The notes under the pieces are model-generated. The model was not told the origin of the DNA. It was given only the letters and a program-made list of their open reading frames with translations, and did no database searches. Both the position numbers and the translations under genes were made by a program. This document shows, in pieces, positions 40,501-49,341 of a stretch of 51,232 bases of DNA; position 1 is the first letter of the stretch, and each line of letters opens with the position of its first letter. The stretch is from the NCBI GenBank assembly GCA_000720995.1, contig JOEL01000046.1:1-51232 (forward strand), written 5' to 3'. The DNA comes from Streptomyces celluloflavus. GTDB taxonomy: Bacteria > Actinomycetota > Actinomycetes > Streptomycetales > Streptomycetaceae.

Positions 40501-40669
40501 GCCGGTCTCGATGCCGAGGCCGTGCAGCATCCACACGAGGTCTTCGGTGGCGAGGTTGCCGGTGGCGCTCTTGGCGTACGGGCAGCCGCCGAGGCCGCCC
40601 GCCGAGGCGTCGACGGTGGTGACGCCGTGCTGGAGCGCGGCGAAGGTGTTGGCGAGCGCCTGGCCGTAG
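37562..40669 (+). CDS. secreted beta-N-acetylhexosaminidase (GH20), stop codon missing at the expected end
   Basis: Cleaves GlcNAc from chito-oligosaccharides outside the cell. A clear signal peptide (MRRHRLLLSLLLVAAAGTA) is followed by the GH20 N-terminal domain and the catalytic barrel with YRGAMLDVSRHFF, HLHLSDDQGWRIAI, PEIDMPGHT and the Asp-Glu pair in HIGGDEAHS. The protein should end near WDALGIGYHRAPGVPWP (about 39146; some 530 residues). Instead the frame stays open to 40669 and would add about 500 residues that are only the antisense of the two next genes. A TGG at about 39160 is one base from a stop. The functional gene is therefore about 37562-39160. GAAGGGA precedes ATG 37562. Confidence 0.7.
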   Translation: MRRHRLLLSLLLVAAAGTATAALPAQSAAARTATPLDRVIPAPASVRAGGSPYTIDGRTRIRVPGGSGEARQVAGYLAELLRPATGFGLPVTTREGRDGIVLRLGGRDAKGLGAEGYRLRSGGRSVTLTAARPAGLFHGVQTLRQLLPANVEKRTAQRGPWRIAGGTITDTPRYGYRGAMLDVSRHFFTVGQVKRYIDQLALYKINTLHLHLSDDQGWRIAIASWPNLTTYGGSTQVGGGPGGFYTKADYREIIRHAASRYLTVIPEIDMPGHTNAALASYAQLNCDGVAPPLYTGTKVGFSSLCVPKKQTYDFVDDVLRELAAMTPGRYLHIGGDEAHSTSHEDFVAFMDRVQPVVARYGKTVMGWHQLTGAHPAEGAVAQYWGYDATGPEERAQVADAARHGTRLVLSPADRAYLDMKYDPSTPLGLSWAGYVDTRRSYDWDPATYLPGVPARAVLGVEAPLWSETLSTSAHLEYMAFPRLPGIAELGWSPAATHDWDGYKERLAAQAPRWDALGIGYHRAPGVPWPAVWSSPAGRRGAPGRSGRGAPVPRPACRCPLQPQLPGDQHPLDLARALADLQDLGVAPHAGDRVFVHEAVAAVDLGGLPGVGDGDLRGVELGERRLLLEGFAVHQPGGGVAPGEPGGVGAHLHVGELELDRLVGADRLAEGVPGLRVRHRLVDAALGEAGGQRRDGDPALVQDAQELGVAAALLAEEVGGRDADVGEGQFAGVGGVPADLGVRGGDGEAGGAGGHDDGGDLRAAVGLAAGDGGDGDQTGDVRTGVGDEALAAVDDPVVAVAYRGGAGAARVRAAVRLGEAERAQDLARAHPGQPLALLLLGAEVVEGHGAQRDTGLQGDGHRGVDPGQLLQGDAERQIVAAHPAVLLGERQPEQAHPAHLADDLVREGVPFVELADRRRDDVMGERLDRTPEFGQLGGEAVVEGHGGHSLWERARTVREGLGRPRTSAIHTLVAVRRSRSTPVSMPRPCSIHTRSSVARLPVALLAYGQPPRPPAEASTVVTPCWSAAKVLASAWP
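39239..40393 (-). CDS. acyl-CoA dehydrogenase, isovaleryl-CoA-dehydrogenase-like
   Basis: FAD enzyme that would oxidise isovaleryl-CoA or a similar acyl-CoA in leucine breakdown. The 384-aa product has LTEPDGGSDAGG and FITNSGTDI (substrate and FAD binding) and the C-terminal segments IHGGYGFMNEYPVARMWRD and IGEGTSEVQRMLIAR. It is last in a minus-strand operon after HMG-CoA lyase (5 bp apart), which supports a role as the liuA-type step. From memory it corresponds to SCO2779. Confidence 0.93.
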   Translation of the reverse strand: MSLDHRLPSELAELRRTVEAFAHDVVAPTIGEFYERHAFPYEIVREMGRMGLFGLPFPEEYGGMGGDYLALGIALEELARVDSSVAITLEAGVSLGAMPLYHFGTEEQKREWLPRMCTGEILGAFGLTEPDGGSDAGGTRTTAVRDGDDWVINGSKCFITNSGTDITGLVTVTAVTGRKADGRPEISAIIVPSGTPGFTVAAPYSKVGWNASDTRELSFTDVRVPAANLLGEEGRGYAQFLRILDEGRIAIAALATGLAQGCVDESVSYAKTRHAFGKPIGANQAIQFKLADMEMRAHTSRLAWRDAASRLVHGEPFKKEAALAKLYSSEIAVTNAREATQIHGGYGFMNEYPVARMWRDSKILEIGEGTSEVQRMLIARELGL

Positions 40670-41340
40670 GTGTCGTGGAAGTGCACGCCGAGCCGGGAGG
40701 TGGGCACGCCCGCCTCGTTGAGGGAGGCCAGCAGGGTCTGGACGTGGCCGGGGGTGGCGACGCCGATGGTGTCGCCCAGGCTCAGCTCGTCGCAGCCCAG
40801 GTCCAGCAGCGCCCGGCAGACCCGCACCACCCGCGCGATGGGCACCGGGCCCTCCCAGGGGTCGCCGAAGCACATCGACAGATAGCCGCGGACGTGCACC
40901 TTGGCGTCCTTCGCCCGGTCCACGACCGGCGCGAACATCGCCAGCGCCTCGTCGACCGTGCGGTTGAGGTTGGCCTTGGCGAACGACTCGGTGGCGCTGG
41001 CGAACACCGCGATCCGGCGGGCCCCCAGGGCGAGCGCGCGGTCCAGCCCGCGCTCGTTGGGCACCAGGACGGGCAGCCGGTGCGGGTCGAGGTCGCCCAG
41101 CAGCGGGAACAGCTGCTCGGCGTCGGCGAGTTGGGGCACCCACCGGGGGTGCACGAAGCTGGTGGCCTCGACGAGCGGCAGCCCCGCGGCGGCGAGCCGG
41201 TGGATGAACTCGGCCTTGATCTCGGTGGGGACGACGGTTCCTTCGTTCTGGAGGCCGTCGCGGGCCCCCACCTCGTGGATGCGCACCCGGGTGGGCAGCC
41301 CCTCCACGGCGACTTCCATGGGCAGTCCGGCAGCGGTCAT
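40399..41340 (-). CDS. hydroxymethylglutaryl-CoA lyase
   Basis: Splits HMG-CoA to acetyl-CoA and acetoacetate, the last step of leucine catabolism. The 313-aa TIM-barrel protein has [11 protein letters not shown] at the N-terminus, [24 protein letters not shown] and the signature [20 protein letters not shown] with its catalytic Cys loop. Its ATG overlaps the stop of the carboxylase alpha gene by 4 bp (ATGA). Confidence 0.95.
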   Translation of the reverse strand: MTAAGLPMEVAVEGLPTRVRIHEVGARDGLQNEGTVVPTEIKAEFIHRLAAAGLPLVEATSFVHPRWVPQLADAEQLFPLLGDLDPHRLPVLVPNERGLDRALALGARRIAVFASATESFAKANLNRTVDEALAMFAPVVDRAKDAKVHVRGYLSMCFGDPWEGPVPIARVVRVCRALLDLGCDELSLGDTIGVATPGHVQTLLASLNEAGVPTSRLGVHFHDTYGQALANTFAALQHGVTTVDASAGGLGGCPYAKSATGNLATEDLVWMLHGLGIETGVDLDRLTATSVWMAEVLGRPSPSRTVRALSHKE

Positions 41341-43325
41341 GACGCCTCCTCGCGCGTGTCGTCGGGGGTGGACCCGTGCGGGTCGACGACGGCCAGGACC
41401 TGGTCCATGGCGACCGTCGCGCCCGCGGTGACGTCCAGTTCGGTGACGGTCCCGGCGTGCGGTGCGGCGATGACGTGCTCCATCTTCATTGCCTCCACCA
41501 CCAGCAGGCCCTGGCCCGCGGTGACCTCGTCGCCGACGGCCACCTTGACGACGGTGACCGTGCCGGGCATCGGGGCGGTCAGCGCGTCCGCGGTGTGTGC
41601 CCCGGCGGCCCCGCGCAGCGTCGCCGCCACCGGGTCGTGGTCCTGGACGTGCCAGGCGTCGCCGTCCCGGCCGAGCCAGTCGCCGGCGCGGTGGAAGGTG
41701 TGCAGGACGCCGTCCACGGTCACCCGCACCCGGTCCGGTGTCACCTGGCCCGCTGCCGCGTCGGGCCGCACGTCGCAGGGGACCGGGTCGTGGCCCGCCA
41801 CCCGCAGCCAGTGCCGGACCGGGGCCGCCTCGCCGCCGAGCCGGAAACCGGTCGGCGCGGCGAACGGGTCGCGCCAGCCGCCGTCGGGCACGGCCGGTTC
41901 GAGGGCGGCCTGCCGGACCGCGGCCGCCGCCGCGTAGACCTCGGGCGGCACCTCGCGCTCCACCAGGCCGGCCGCCTCGCGCTCCACCAGGCCGGTGTCC
42001 AGGACGCCCGCCACCACGTCCGGATGGGCCAGCAGCCGGCGCAGGTAACCGGCGTTGGTGGTGACGCCGAGGGTGACGGTGGCGGCGAGCGCGGCGCGCA
42101 GCGCGCGCAGCGCCGCCGGCCGGTCGGGGCCGTACGCGATGACCTTGGAGAGCATCGGGTCGTACAGGCTGCCGACCGCCGCGCCCGGTGACAGGCCGGA
42201 GTCCGTGCGCACCCCCTCGCCCTGCGGTTCGCGCAGCAGGCGGACCGTGCCGCCGGTCGGCAGGAAGTCGCGGGCCGGGTCCTCGGCGCAGATCCGGGCC
42301 TCGACCGCGTGCCCGGTCAGGGTGATGTCCTCCTGGGTGAACGGGAGGCGCTCACCGGCCGCGATCCGCAGCTGCCACTCCACCAGGTCGAGGCCGGTGA
42401 CGTACTCGGTGACCGGGTGCTCCACCTGGAGGCGGGTGTTCATCTCCATGAAGTGGTACGCGGAGGCGTCCTTGCCCGGGACGATGAACTCGACGGTGCC
42501 GGCGCCGCGGTAGCCGCAGGAGCGGGCCGCCCGGACGGCCGCCTCGCCCATCGCGGCGCGGGTCGCCGCGTCGAGCAGGACGGACGGGGCCTCCTCGACG
42601 ACCTTCTGGTGGCGGCGCTGGAGGGAGCATTCGCGCTCGCCGAGGTGGAGGACGGTGCCGTGGCCGTCGGCCAGGATCTGGATCTCGATGTGCCGGGGGC
42701 GGTCGATCCAGCGCTCGACGAGGAGGGTGTCGTCGCCGAAGGAGCCGCGGGCCTCGCGGCGGGCGGCGGCGATCTCCTCGCCGAGCAGCGCCGCGTCCCG
42801 GACCAGCCGCATGCCCTTGCCGCCGCCGCCCGCGGACGGTTTGAGCAGTACCGGCATGCCGATCTCGCGGGCGGCGGCGGCCAGTTGGGCGTCGCTCAGG
42901 CCGCTGCCCGAGGAGCCGGGGACGACCGGCACCCCGGCCGTGCGCACCGTCTCCTTGGCGCGGATCTTGTCGCCCATCAGGTCGATGGCCTCGGCGGACG
43001 GGCCGATGAAGACCAGCCCGGCGGCCGCGCAGGCGCGGGCGAAGGCGGCGTTCTCGGCGAGGAAGCCGTAGCCGGGGTGGACGGCCTGGGCGCCGCTGCG
43101 GGCGGCGGCGGCCAGCAGCCGGTCGGCGGACAGATAGCTCTCGGCGGCCGGTGCGGGGCCCAGCCGGACGGCCGTATCGGCCTCCCGGACGTGCCGGGCG
43201 TCCGCGTCCGCGTCGCTGAAGACGGCGACCGAGCGGATGCCGAGCGCGCGCAGCGTACGGATGACGCGGACCGCGATCTCGCCGCGGTTGGCGACCAGGA
43301 CGGTGTCGAACATGGTCGTGGGCAT
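41337..43325 (-). CDS. biotin-dependent acyl-CoA carboxylase alpha subunit (methylcrotonyl-CoA type)
   Basis: Carries biotin carboxylase and biotin carrier on one chain of 662 aa. In order: [22 protein letters not shown]-grasp loop [51 protein letters not shown], and the biotinyl domain with EAMKMEHV. The adjacent beta subunit, HMG-CoA lyase and acyl-CoA dehydrogenase point to 3-methylcrotonyl-CoA as substrate. The start is uncertain: ATG 43325 (MPTTMFDT) or ATG 43313. A 24-bp in-frame duplication (41951-41995) repeats LVERE in the linker. Confidence 0.93.
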   Translation of the reverse strand: MPTTMFDTVLVANRGEIAVRVIRTLRALGIRSVAVFSDADADARHVREADTAVRLGPAPAAESYLSADRLLAAAARSGAQAVHPGYGFLAENAAFARACAAAGLVFIGPSAEAIDLMGDKIRAKETVRTAGVPVVPGSSGSGLSDAQLAAAAREIGMPVLLKPSAGGGGKGMRLVRDAALLGEEIAAARREARGSFGDDTLLVERWIDRPRHIEIQILADGHGTVLHLGERECSLQRRHQKVVEEAPSVLLDAATRAAMGEAAVRAARSCGYRGAGTVEFIVPGKDASAYHFMEMNTRLQVEHPVTEYVTGLDLVEWQLRIAAGERLPFTQEDITLTGHAVEARICAEDPARDFLPTGGTVRLLREPQGEGVRTDSGLSPGAAVGSLYDPMLSKVIAYGPDRPAALRALRAALAATVTLGVTTNAGYLRRLLAHPDVVAGVLDTGLVEREAAGLVEREVPPEVYAAAAAVRQAALEPAVPDGGWRDPFAAPTGFRLGGEAAPVRHWLRVAGHDPVPCDVRPDAAAGQVTPDRVRVTVDGVLHTFHRAGDWLGRDGDAWHVQDHDPVAATLRGAAGAHTADALTAPMPGTVTVVKVAVGDEVTAGQGLLVVEAMKMEHVIAAPHAGTVTELDVTAGATVAMDQVLAVVDPHGSTPDDTREEAS

Positions 43326-43402
43326 GGCGGTGCTCGTCCCTGTGGGCATCCCTGTAGACATCCCTCGTGTGTCCGGTATTCCTGCGGTGTCCGGCACGGC
43401 GC

Positions 43403-45061
43403 TCACATCCGGAAGACGCCGTAGCCGGGGGCCGCGCCGTCCCTGGCGGGGAGCGGGGCGTTGGCGCAGGCGGTGAGCGCCAGACCCAGCACCTGCCGGG
43501 TCTCCAGCGGGTCGATCACGCCGTCGTCCCAGAGCCGCGCGGTGGCGTAGTAGGCGTTGCCCTGGGTGTCGTACTGCTCGCGGATCGGGGCCTTGAAGGC
43601 GTCCTCCTCCGCGGCGCTCCACTCCTCGCCGCGCGCGTCCAGCTGATCGCGTTTGACGGTGGCGAGGACGGACGCGGCCTGTTCGCCGCCCATCACGGAG
43701 ATCTTGGCGTTCGGCCACATCCACAGGAAGCGCGGGGAGTAGGCCCGGCCGCACATGGAGTAGTTGCCCGCGCCGTAGGAGCCGCCGATGACGACCGTCA
43801 GCTTGGGGACGCGGGTGCAGGCGACCGCCGTCACCATCTTCGCGCCGTGCTTGGCGATACCGCCCGCCTCGTAGGAGCGGCCGACCATGAAGCCGGAGAT
43901 GTTCTGGAGGAAGAGCAGCGGGATGCCGCGCTGGTCGCACAGCTCGATGAAGTGGGCGCCCTTCTGGGCGGATTCGGAGAACAGGATGCCGTTGTTGGCG
44001 ACGATCCCGACCGGATGGCCGTGCAGATGCGCGAAGCCGGTCACCAGGGTCGTGCCGTACTCGGCCTTGAACTCCGCGAAGCGGGAGCCGTCGACGAGCC
44101 GGGCGATCACCTCGCGGACGTCGTAGGGCGTACGGGAGTCCGCGGGCACCACGCCGTAGAGACCGGCCGGATCGACCGCGGGCTCCTCGACGGGCCGCAC
44201 GGTCCAGGGCAGCGGGGCGCGGTCGCCGAGGGTGGCGACGATGGTGCGGACGATGCGCAGCGCGTGCGCGTCGTCCTCGGCGAGATGGTCGGTGACGCCG
44301 GAGGTCCGCGCGTGCACCTCGCCGCCGCCGAGCTCCTCGGCGGTGACGACCTCGCCGGTGGCGGCCTTCACCAGCGGCGGCCCGCCCAGGAAGATCGTCC
44401 CCTGGTCGCGGACGATCACCGCCTCGTCGCTCATCGCCGGGACGTACGCGCCGCCGGCCGTGCAGGAGCCGAGCACCGCGGCGATCTGCGGGATGCCCGC
44501 GCCGGACATCCGCGCCTGGTTGTAGAAGATCCGCCCGAAGTGCTCACGGTCGGGGAAGACCTCGTCCTGCATGGGCAGGAAGGCGCCGCCGGAGTCGACG
44601 AGATACAGGCACGGCAGGCGGTTCTCCAGGGCGATCTCCTGGGCCCGCAGATGCTTCTTGACCGTCATCGGGTAGTACGTGCCGCCCTTGACCGTGGCGT
44701 CGTTGGCGACGATCACCGTCTCCCGGCCGGAGACCCGTCCGATACCGGCGATCACCCCGGCGGCCGGCGCCGCCCCGCCGTACATCCCGTCCGCCGCCAG
44801 CGGCGACAGCTCCAGGAACGGCGAGCCGGGGTCCAGCAGGGCGTCCACCCGGTCCCGGGGCAGCAGCTTGCCGCGCGCGGTGTGCCGTGTCCTGGCGCGC
44901 TCGCCGCCGCCCAGCCGGGCCGCCGCGAGCTTTTCGCGCAGCCGTGCGGCCAGCTCGCGGTGCGCGGCTTCGTTGGCCTGCCAGGAGCCGGGCGCCGCCT
45001 CGCCGCCCGGACCGCGTCCGGCGGGACCTGCGTCGCTCTCCAGCACCGGTGCCTGCTCCAT
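43403..45061 (-). CDS. acyl-CoA carboxylase beta subunit (methylcrotonyl-CoA type)
   Basis: Carboxyltransferase subunit, 552 aa. It has the N-terminal half with [20 protein letters not shown] and [20 protein letters not shown], CoA-binding segments [10 protein letters not shown] and [16 protein letters not shown], and the C-terminal half with [20 protein letters not shown] and [20 protein letters not shown]. The [11 protein letters not shown]-type sequence is typical of methylcrotonyl-CoA carboxylases. First gene of the minus-strand liu-type operon; its promoter shares the operator region with the divergent TetR gene. Confidence 0.95.
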   Translation of the reverse strand: MEQAPVLESDAGPAGRGPGGEAAPGSWQANEAAHRELAARLREKLAAARLGGGERARTRHTARGKLLPRDRVDALLDPGSPFLELSPLAADGMYGGAAPAAGVIAGIGRVSGRETVIVANDATVKGGTYYPMTVKKHLRAQEIALENRLPCLYLVDSGGAFLPMQDEVFPDREHFGRIFYNQARMSGAGIPQIAAVLGSCTAGGAYVPAMSDEAVIVRDQGTIFLGGPPLVKAATGEVVTAEELGGGEVHARTSGVTDHLAEDDAHALRIVRTIVATLGDRAPLPWTVRPVEEPAVDPAGLYGVVPADSRTPYDVREVIARLVDGSRFAEFKAEYGTTLVTGFAHLHGHPVGIVANNGILFSESAQKGAHFIELCDQRGIPLLFLQNISGFMVGRSYEAGGIAKHGAKMVTAVACTRVPKLTVVIGGSYGAGNYSMCGRAYSPRFLWMWPNAKISVMGGEQAASVLATVKRDQLDARGEEWSAAEEDAFKAPIREQYDTQGNAYYATARLWDDGVIDPLETRQVLGLALTACANAPLPARDGAAPGYGVFRM

Positions 45062-45143
45062 CAGTACGAGCCCCCTTGCTCGGTCGTCGGCCCGCTCGCC
45101 AGGGCCGCCGCCGCGCGGCCCCCGCGGATGCGGCCGGGCGCGC

Positions 45144-45161
45144 GGTTAATGGGCGTTAACC
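45144..45161. promoter_or_regulatory. TetR operator copy 1
   Basis: GGTTAATGGGCGTTAACC: perfect 6-bp arms with 6-nt spacing, in the 153-bp divergent region between the carboxylase beta gene and tetR. A second 18-bp copy starts exactly 32 bp further on. Confidence 0.7.
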
Positions 45162-45175
45162 GCCCGTCGCTTTCA

Positions 45176-45207
45176 GGTTAACGAGCACTAACCCGGCTGT
45201 CTACAAT
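45176..45207. promoter_or_regulatory. TetR operator copy 2 with leaderless promoter
   Basis: GGTTAACGAGCACTAACC (45176-45193) is an imperfect 18-bp twin of copy 1. It overlaps a TTAACG -35-like hexamer (45178-45183), 18 nt before TACAAT (45202-45207). That -10 ends 7 nt before the tetR ATG, so tetR is probably transcribed without a leader and represses itself. Confidence 0.65.
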
Positions 45208-45214
45208 TGGCCTC

Positions 45215-45829
45215 ATGAGTCCTGCGCACGCCTCCGCCTCCACCAGCCGCCGCGAGCAGATCCTCAAGGAGGCGGCCCGGCTCTTCGCGGAGCGCGGCTT
45301 CCATGGTGTCGGGGTGGACGAGATAGGGGCGGCCGTGGGGATCTCGGGCCCCGGCCTCTACCGCCACTTCGCGGGCAAGGACGCGATGCTCGCCGAACTG
45401 CTGGTGGGGATCAGCGAGCGGCTGCTGGACGGCGGCCGGATGCGGATCGCGGAGGGCGGCGAGAGCCCCGAGGCGGTCCTCGACGCGCTGCTCGACGGCC
45501 ATATCGACTTCGCACTGGACGACCGGCCGCTGATCACCGTGCACGACCGGGAGCTGGACCGGCTGCGGGAGGCCGACCGCAAGCGGGTGCGGCAGTTGCA
45601 GCGGCAGTACGTCGAACTCTGGGTGGACGTGGTGCGCAAGGTGCACCCCGGCGCCTCCGAGACGCAGTCCCGCGCCGCCGTGCACGCCGTCTTCGGCCTG
45701 CTGAACTCCACCCCGCACCTCGGGCGGCCGGGCGCGCTCCCGGGCCGTACGGAGATGGCGGAGCTGCTGCACCGGCTGGCGCTGGGGGCGTTCCGCGCGG
45801 TCGCGGCGGAGCCGGCGGCCGGGGCGTAG
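45215..45829 (+). CDS. TetR-family regulator of the liu-type genes
   Basis: A 204-aa repressor. The N-terminal helix-turn-helix (about 12-58) reads REQILKEAARLFAERGFHGV, then IGAAVGISGPGLYRHFAGK, typical of TetR proteins. The C-terminal ligand-binding part is helical. It is divergent from the carboxylase-lyase-dehydrogenase operon and upstream of a second acyl-CoA dehydrogenase, with twin operators in between. An acyl-CoA of the pathway is the likely inducer, by analogy with other TetR-type regulators of acyl-CoA catabolism. Confidence 0.9.
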   Translation: MSPAHASASTSRREQILKEAARLFAERGFHGVGVDEIGAAVGISGPGLYRHFAGKDAMLAELLVGISERLLDGGRMRIAEGGESPEAVLDALLDGHIDFALDDRPLITVHDRELDRLREADRKRVRQLQRQYVELWVDVVRKVHPGASETQSRAAVHAVFGLLNSTPHLGRPGALPGRTEMAELLHRLALGAFRAVAAEPAAGA

Positions 45830-45835
45830 CGGGGG

Positions 45836-45866
45836 CGCGGGCGCCGGACGGTGGCGGGCGCCCGCG
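45836..45866 (+). terminator. terminator after tetR
   Basis: CGCGGGCGCC (45836-45845) pairs perfectly with GGCGCCCGCG (45857-45866) over an 11-nt loop, 7 nt after the tetR stop. Confidence 0.55.
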
Positions 45867-45986
45867 GTGCGGCGCCGTGACGGGGCGACCGGCACCTCTG
45901 GACAGCTTTGATGACCGGCCGGTAGCTTTCGCTGAGCAAGCGCTTAGGTGGCTGCGGCTGGACCGCGTACAAGAGGAGGACGTCCC

Positions 45987-47144
45987 ATGCGTCGCACGGT
46001 GTTCAACGAAGATCATGAGGCGTTCCGCGAGACGATCCGCGCCTTCATCGAGGCCGAAGTGGTCCCCGTCTACGACCGGTGGATCGAGGCCGGCCAGGCG
46101 CCGCGCGACTTCTACAAGAAGCTGGGCGAGCTGGGCGTCTTCGGCATCGAGGTCCCCGAGGAGTACGGCGGCGCGGGCGAGCACGGCTTCAAGTTCAACG
46201 CGGTCATCACCGAGGAGTGCGCACGGGCCGGCGTCAGCTTCGGCGGCTCCAGCGTGCACACCGCCCTCTGCCTGCCCTACCTCCTCGCGTACGGCAACGA
46301 GGAGCAGAAGCGGCGCTGGCTGCCGCCGTTCATCTCCGGCGACATGATGACGGCCATCGCGATGACCGAACCGGGCACCGGCTCCGACCTCGCCGGGATG
46401 AAGACCACCGCCAAGCTCTCCGCGGACGGCACGCACTACGTCCTCAACGGCGCCAAGACCTTCATCACCGGCGGCGTACTCGCCGACCGCGTCATCGTCT
46501 GCGCCCGCACCGCGCCCCCGTCGGCGGAGGACCGCCGGGCCGGCATCACGCTGCTCGTCGTGGACACCACCTCCGAGGGGTACGCGGTCGGCCGCAAGCT
46601 GGAGAAGCTCGGCCTGAAGACCTCGGACACCGCCGAACTCTCCTTCACCGACGTCAAGGTGCCGGTCGAGGACCGCCTCGGCGAGGAGGGCAAGGCGTTC
46701 TCGTACCTGGGCCAGAACCTCCCGCAGGAACGGCTGGGCATCGCCGTCGGCGCCTACGCCCAGGCCGCGGCCGCCGTCCGGTTCGCCACGGAGTACGTCC
46801 GGGACCGCGAGGTCTTCGGCAAGACCGTCGCCTCCTTCCAGAACACCAAGTTCGTGCTCGCGGACTGCCGCTCCGAGGTCGACGCCATGGAGGCCGTCGT
46901 CGACCGGGCCCTGGAGGCGCACGACGCCGGCGAGCTGACCGCCGCCGACGCCGCCTCCGCCAAGCTCTTCACCACCGAGCGGGCCGCCGTCGTCATCGAC
47001 AAGTGCCTCCAGCTGCACGGCGGTTACGGCTACATGCAGGAGTACCCCATCTCCCGGCTGTACGCCGACACCCGCGTCAGCCGGATCTACGGCGGCACCA
47101 GCGAGGTCATGCGCTCCATCGTCGCCAAGTCGATGGGCCTGTGA
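45987..47144 (+). CDS. acyl-CoA dehydrogenase
   Basis: A second FAD-dependent acyl-CoA dehydrogenase of 385 aa. It shows [47 protein letters not shown] and the C-terminal [26 protein letters not shown] lies 8 nt before ATG 45987. The upstream gap holds the palindrome AAGCGCTT (45938-45945) within AGCAAGCGCTT, a sequence type seen in operators of acyl-CoA regulators. It is probably co-transcribed with the thioesterase 49 nt downstream. From memory it corresponds to SCO2774. Confidence 0.93.
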   Translation: MRRTVFNEDHEAFRETIRAFIEAEVVPVYDRWIEAGQAPRDFYKKLGELGVFGIEVPEEYGGAGEHGFKFNAVITEECARAGVSFGGSSVHTALCLPYLLAYGNEEQKRRWLPPFISGDMMTAIAMTEPGTGSDLAGMKTTAKLSADGTHYVLNGAKTFITGGVLADRVIVCARTAPPSAEDRRAGITLLVVDTTSEGYAVGRKLEKLGLKTSDTAELSFTDVKVPVEDRLGEEGKAFSYLGQNLPQERLGIAVGAYAQAAAAVRFATEYVRDREVFGKTVASFQNTKFVLADCRSEVDAMEAVVDRALEAHDAGELTAADAASAKLFTTERAAVVIDKCLQLHGGYGYMQEYPISRLYADTRVSRIYGGTSEVMRSIVAKSMGL

Positions 47145-47193
47145 ACACCGGCCGCACCCGTACCCGGCACCCCGCACCGAAAGCACCGCGTAC

Positions 47194-48156
47194 GTGAACG
47201 ACGCCCTGTGGTCCCTGCTCGAACTGCTCGACCTGGAGCGGATCGAGCAGGACATCTTCCGCGGACAGAGCCGCCCACCCGTCGCCCACCACCACCCCGG
47301 CATGAGGCGCTGCGCGCCGCCCCTCCTGTTTTCGGTCGTCACGCGCGTGTTCGGCGGGCAGGTCGCCGCCCAGGCGCTGGTCGCGGCCGGCCGGACGGTC
47401 CCCGCCGACCGCCCGCCGCACTCCCTGCACGCGTACTTCCTGCGGCCCGGCGACCCCGGCGCGCCGATCGTCTACACCGTCGACCGGATCCGCGACGGCC
47501 GCTCCTTCACCACCCGCCGGGTGGTCGCCGTCCAGCACGGCCAGCCGATCTTCCACCTCTCCGCCTCCTTCCAGGTGCCCGAGGAGGGGCTCGAACACCA
47601 GGAACCGATGCCGCCGGCACCGGACCCGCTGACCCTGCCCACCGCCGCCGAGCTGCTGCCGCGCTACGCCGACCGGTTCATCGGACCCGGCGTCACCGAA
47701 CGGCTGCTGGAGGCGCGGGCCGCGGTCGATCTGCGGTATGTGGACGCGCCGCCGTACGGCAGCGTGGGCGAGGCCCGCGAGCCGCGCTCCCAGGTCTGGT
47801 TCCGTACCAACGGCACGCTCGACGACGCCGTCGCGGCGGGCGGCGCCCCGGCCCTCGCCCGCCCGCTGCTGGACATCTGCCTGGTCACCTACGTCTCCGA
47901 CATGACCCTGCTGGACTCGGTGCTGCTCGCGCACGGCCGGGGCGGCTGGGCGGTCGGCGACGTGGTCGGCGCGAGCCTGGACCACGCGATGTGGTTCCAC
48001 CGGCCGCTGCGCGCCGACGAATGGCTGCTCTACGACCAGGAGTCACCCACCGCCCAGGGCGGCCGGGGCCTGGGCCGGGGCCGGATCTTCACGGCGGACG
48101 GGCAGCTGGTGGTCTCGGTGATCCAGGAGGGCGTGATCCGGGTGCCGCGCGGATAG
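47194..48156 (+). CDS. acyl-CoA thioesterase II (TesB-like) with a short insert
   Basis: Double hot-dog thioesterase that hydrolyses acyl-CoA, 320 aa. The family motifs are RVFGGQVAAQALVAAGRTV, HSLHAYFLRPGD, DGRSFTTRRVVAVQ, LDICLVTYVSDMTLLDS and SLDHAMWFHRP. Between IFRGQS and RVFGGQ it carries about 22 residues (27-48, RPPVAHHHPGMRRCAPPLLF) where relatives usually have only a few. The GTG start at 47194 has a weak ribosome site. It follows the acyl-CoA dehydrogenase in the same direction. Confidence 0.88.
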   Translation: MNDALWSLLELLDLERIEQDIFRGQSRPPVAHHHPGMRRCAPPLLFSVVTRVFGGQVAAQALVAAGRTVPADRPPHSLHAYFLRPGDPGAPIVYTVDRIRDGRSFTTRRVVAVQHGQPIFHLSASFQVPEEGLEHQEPMPPAPDPLTLPTAAELLPRYADRFIGPGVTERLLEARAAVDLRYVDAPPYGSVGEAREPRSQVWFRTNGTLDDAVAAGGAPALARPLLDICLVTYVSDMTLLDSVLLAHGRGGWAVGDVVGASLDHAMWFHRPLRADEWLLYDQESPTAQGGRGLGRGRIFTADGQLVVSVIQEGVIRVPRG

Positions 48157-48170
48157 CGGCGCGGCGGATC

Positions 48171-48197
48171 GGGCGCCCCGGCCGGGGCCGGGGCCCG
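48171..48197. terminator. terminator between thioesterase and phosphatase genes
   Basis: CCCCGGC (48176-48182) pairs with GCCGGGG (48187-48193) around CGGG, extended by GGGC at the left and GCCC at the right, between two convergent genes. Confidence 0.45.
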
Positions 48198-48249
48198 TCC
48201 GCGGCCGGCCGGTGCGCCTTCGGCGGCGTCCCGGCGGCGGGGGCGGCCG

Positions 48250-49038
48250 TCAGTGCAGACCGGCGGCGTCCAGGAGGTAGGCGGTCAGCGGGTCGTAGTA
48301 ACGCGGGCTCAGGACATGGTCGTCCAGGGGGATGGTCACCTGGAGCGTGCCCTCGGCCTCGGCGAGGAAGAGCGCCGGGTCGTTGCAGTCGGCGAAGCCC
48401 ACCGCCTCGATACCGCGCCGGCCCGCGCAACCCGCCCAGCCGTGATCGGCCATCACCAGCTCCGGCAGCGGCCGGCCCACCCGCTCCAGCCCGTCCAGGA
48501 TCGCGGCCATCGGCTCGGGGGAGTGGGTGTGCCACAGCGTCGCACCGCGCTCCAGCATCGCCACGTCCCCGAACTGGAAGACCATGCCGTCGTCCGCCTG
48601 CAGCCCGTCCGGGATGACGACGATCTCGCAGCCGCGGGCGCGCAGCGCCTCGGCCGTGGCGCGGTGCACATCCAGCAGCCCGCCCGGGTGGCCGGTCGCG
48701 AACAGCACCCGCTGCCGGTCCGCCGCCGCCTTGCGCAGCACCGCGGCCGTACGCTCCAGGGCGTCCACCGTCAGCTCCGGGTCGATGGTGTCCTGGCCCT
48801 CCCGGTGGTGCGGATCGTCGCTCACCCCGCAGCGCTCCGCCATCACGGCGAGCACGTCCTGCTCGTCCGTCCACCGGTCGCCGAGCTCCAGCCCGAGCCA
48901 GTAGTGGCGGTCGCCGTTGGCGAGCTTGCGGTAGTGGGAGAGGTTGTTCTCGCGGGGGGTGGCGACATCACCGGCGATCCGGGTGCGTACGAGATGGTCG
49001 ACGAGTTCGGCGCGCGTGGGGGCAGAGGGTATCGGCAT
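48250..49038 (-). CDS. conserved phosphatase-family protein
   Basis: A 262-aa protein I recognise as a conserved Streptomyces family annotated as phosphatase; from memory near SCO2771. Features: [20 protein letters not shown] near the N-terminus, [22 protein letters not shown], and VMADHGWAG with [12 protein letters not shown]. The His, Asp and Asn residues in these motifs could bind metal. The biochemical role is not proven. ATG 49038 (MPIPSAPTR) fits the family start; ATG 49047 is also in frame. CACAAT 7 nt upstream suggests a leaderless mRNA. Confidence 0.65.
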   Translation of the reverse strand: MPIPSAPTRAELVDHLVRTRIAGDVATPRENNLSHYRKLANGDRHYWLGLELGDRWTDEQDVLAVMAERCGVSDDPHHREGQDTIDPELTVDALERTAAVLRKAAADRQRVLFATGHPGGLLDVHRATAEALRARGCEIVVIPDGLQADDGMVFQFGDVAMLERGATLWHTHSPEPMAAILDGLERVGRPLPELVMADHGWAGCAGRRGIEAVGFADCNDPALFLAEAEGTLQVTIPLDDHVLSPRYYDPLTAYLLDAAGLH

Positions 49039-49341
49039 GGGACCCATTGTGCCCGTACGGATTTGCGAAGGGCGGGGGCGTCGGGGGTGCGGGCAGCAGG
49101 GCTTCGGGACGCCGGGGGCGGGGCTCCGGGGGCGGGGGATCGGAGGCCGGGGGACCGCATACGGGCGGCCGTACCCGGGGGGCCGGGTTTCCGGCTCTCC
49201 GGGTTTCCGCGTTCCTGGGCTACTGGGCTACCGGGCTCCGGGCTTCCGCGGCCGGTGCCTGGCCGGAACGTCGAACGGGGTCCGCCGCATCCACACAATT
49301 GTCGATGTGCGGATTCCGTGGCCGCTCCTACCCTCGGCGTC

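Noticed and set aside
48253-49341. Open frame upstream of agmatinase
   Set aside because: Antisense of the phosphatase-family gene; the agmatinase family start is at 49342.
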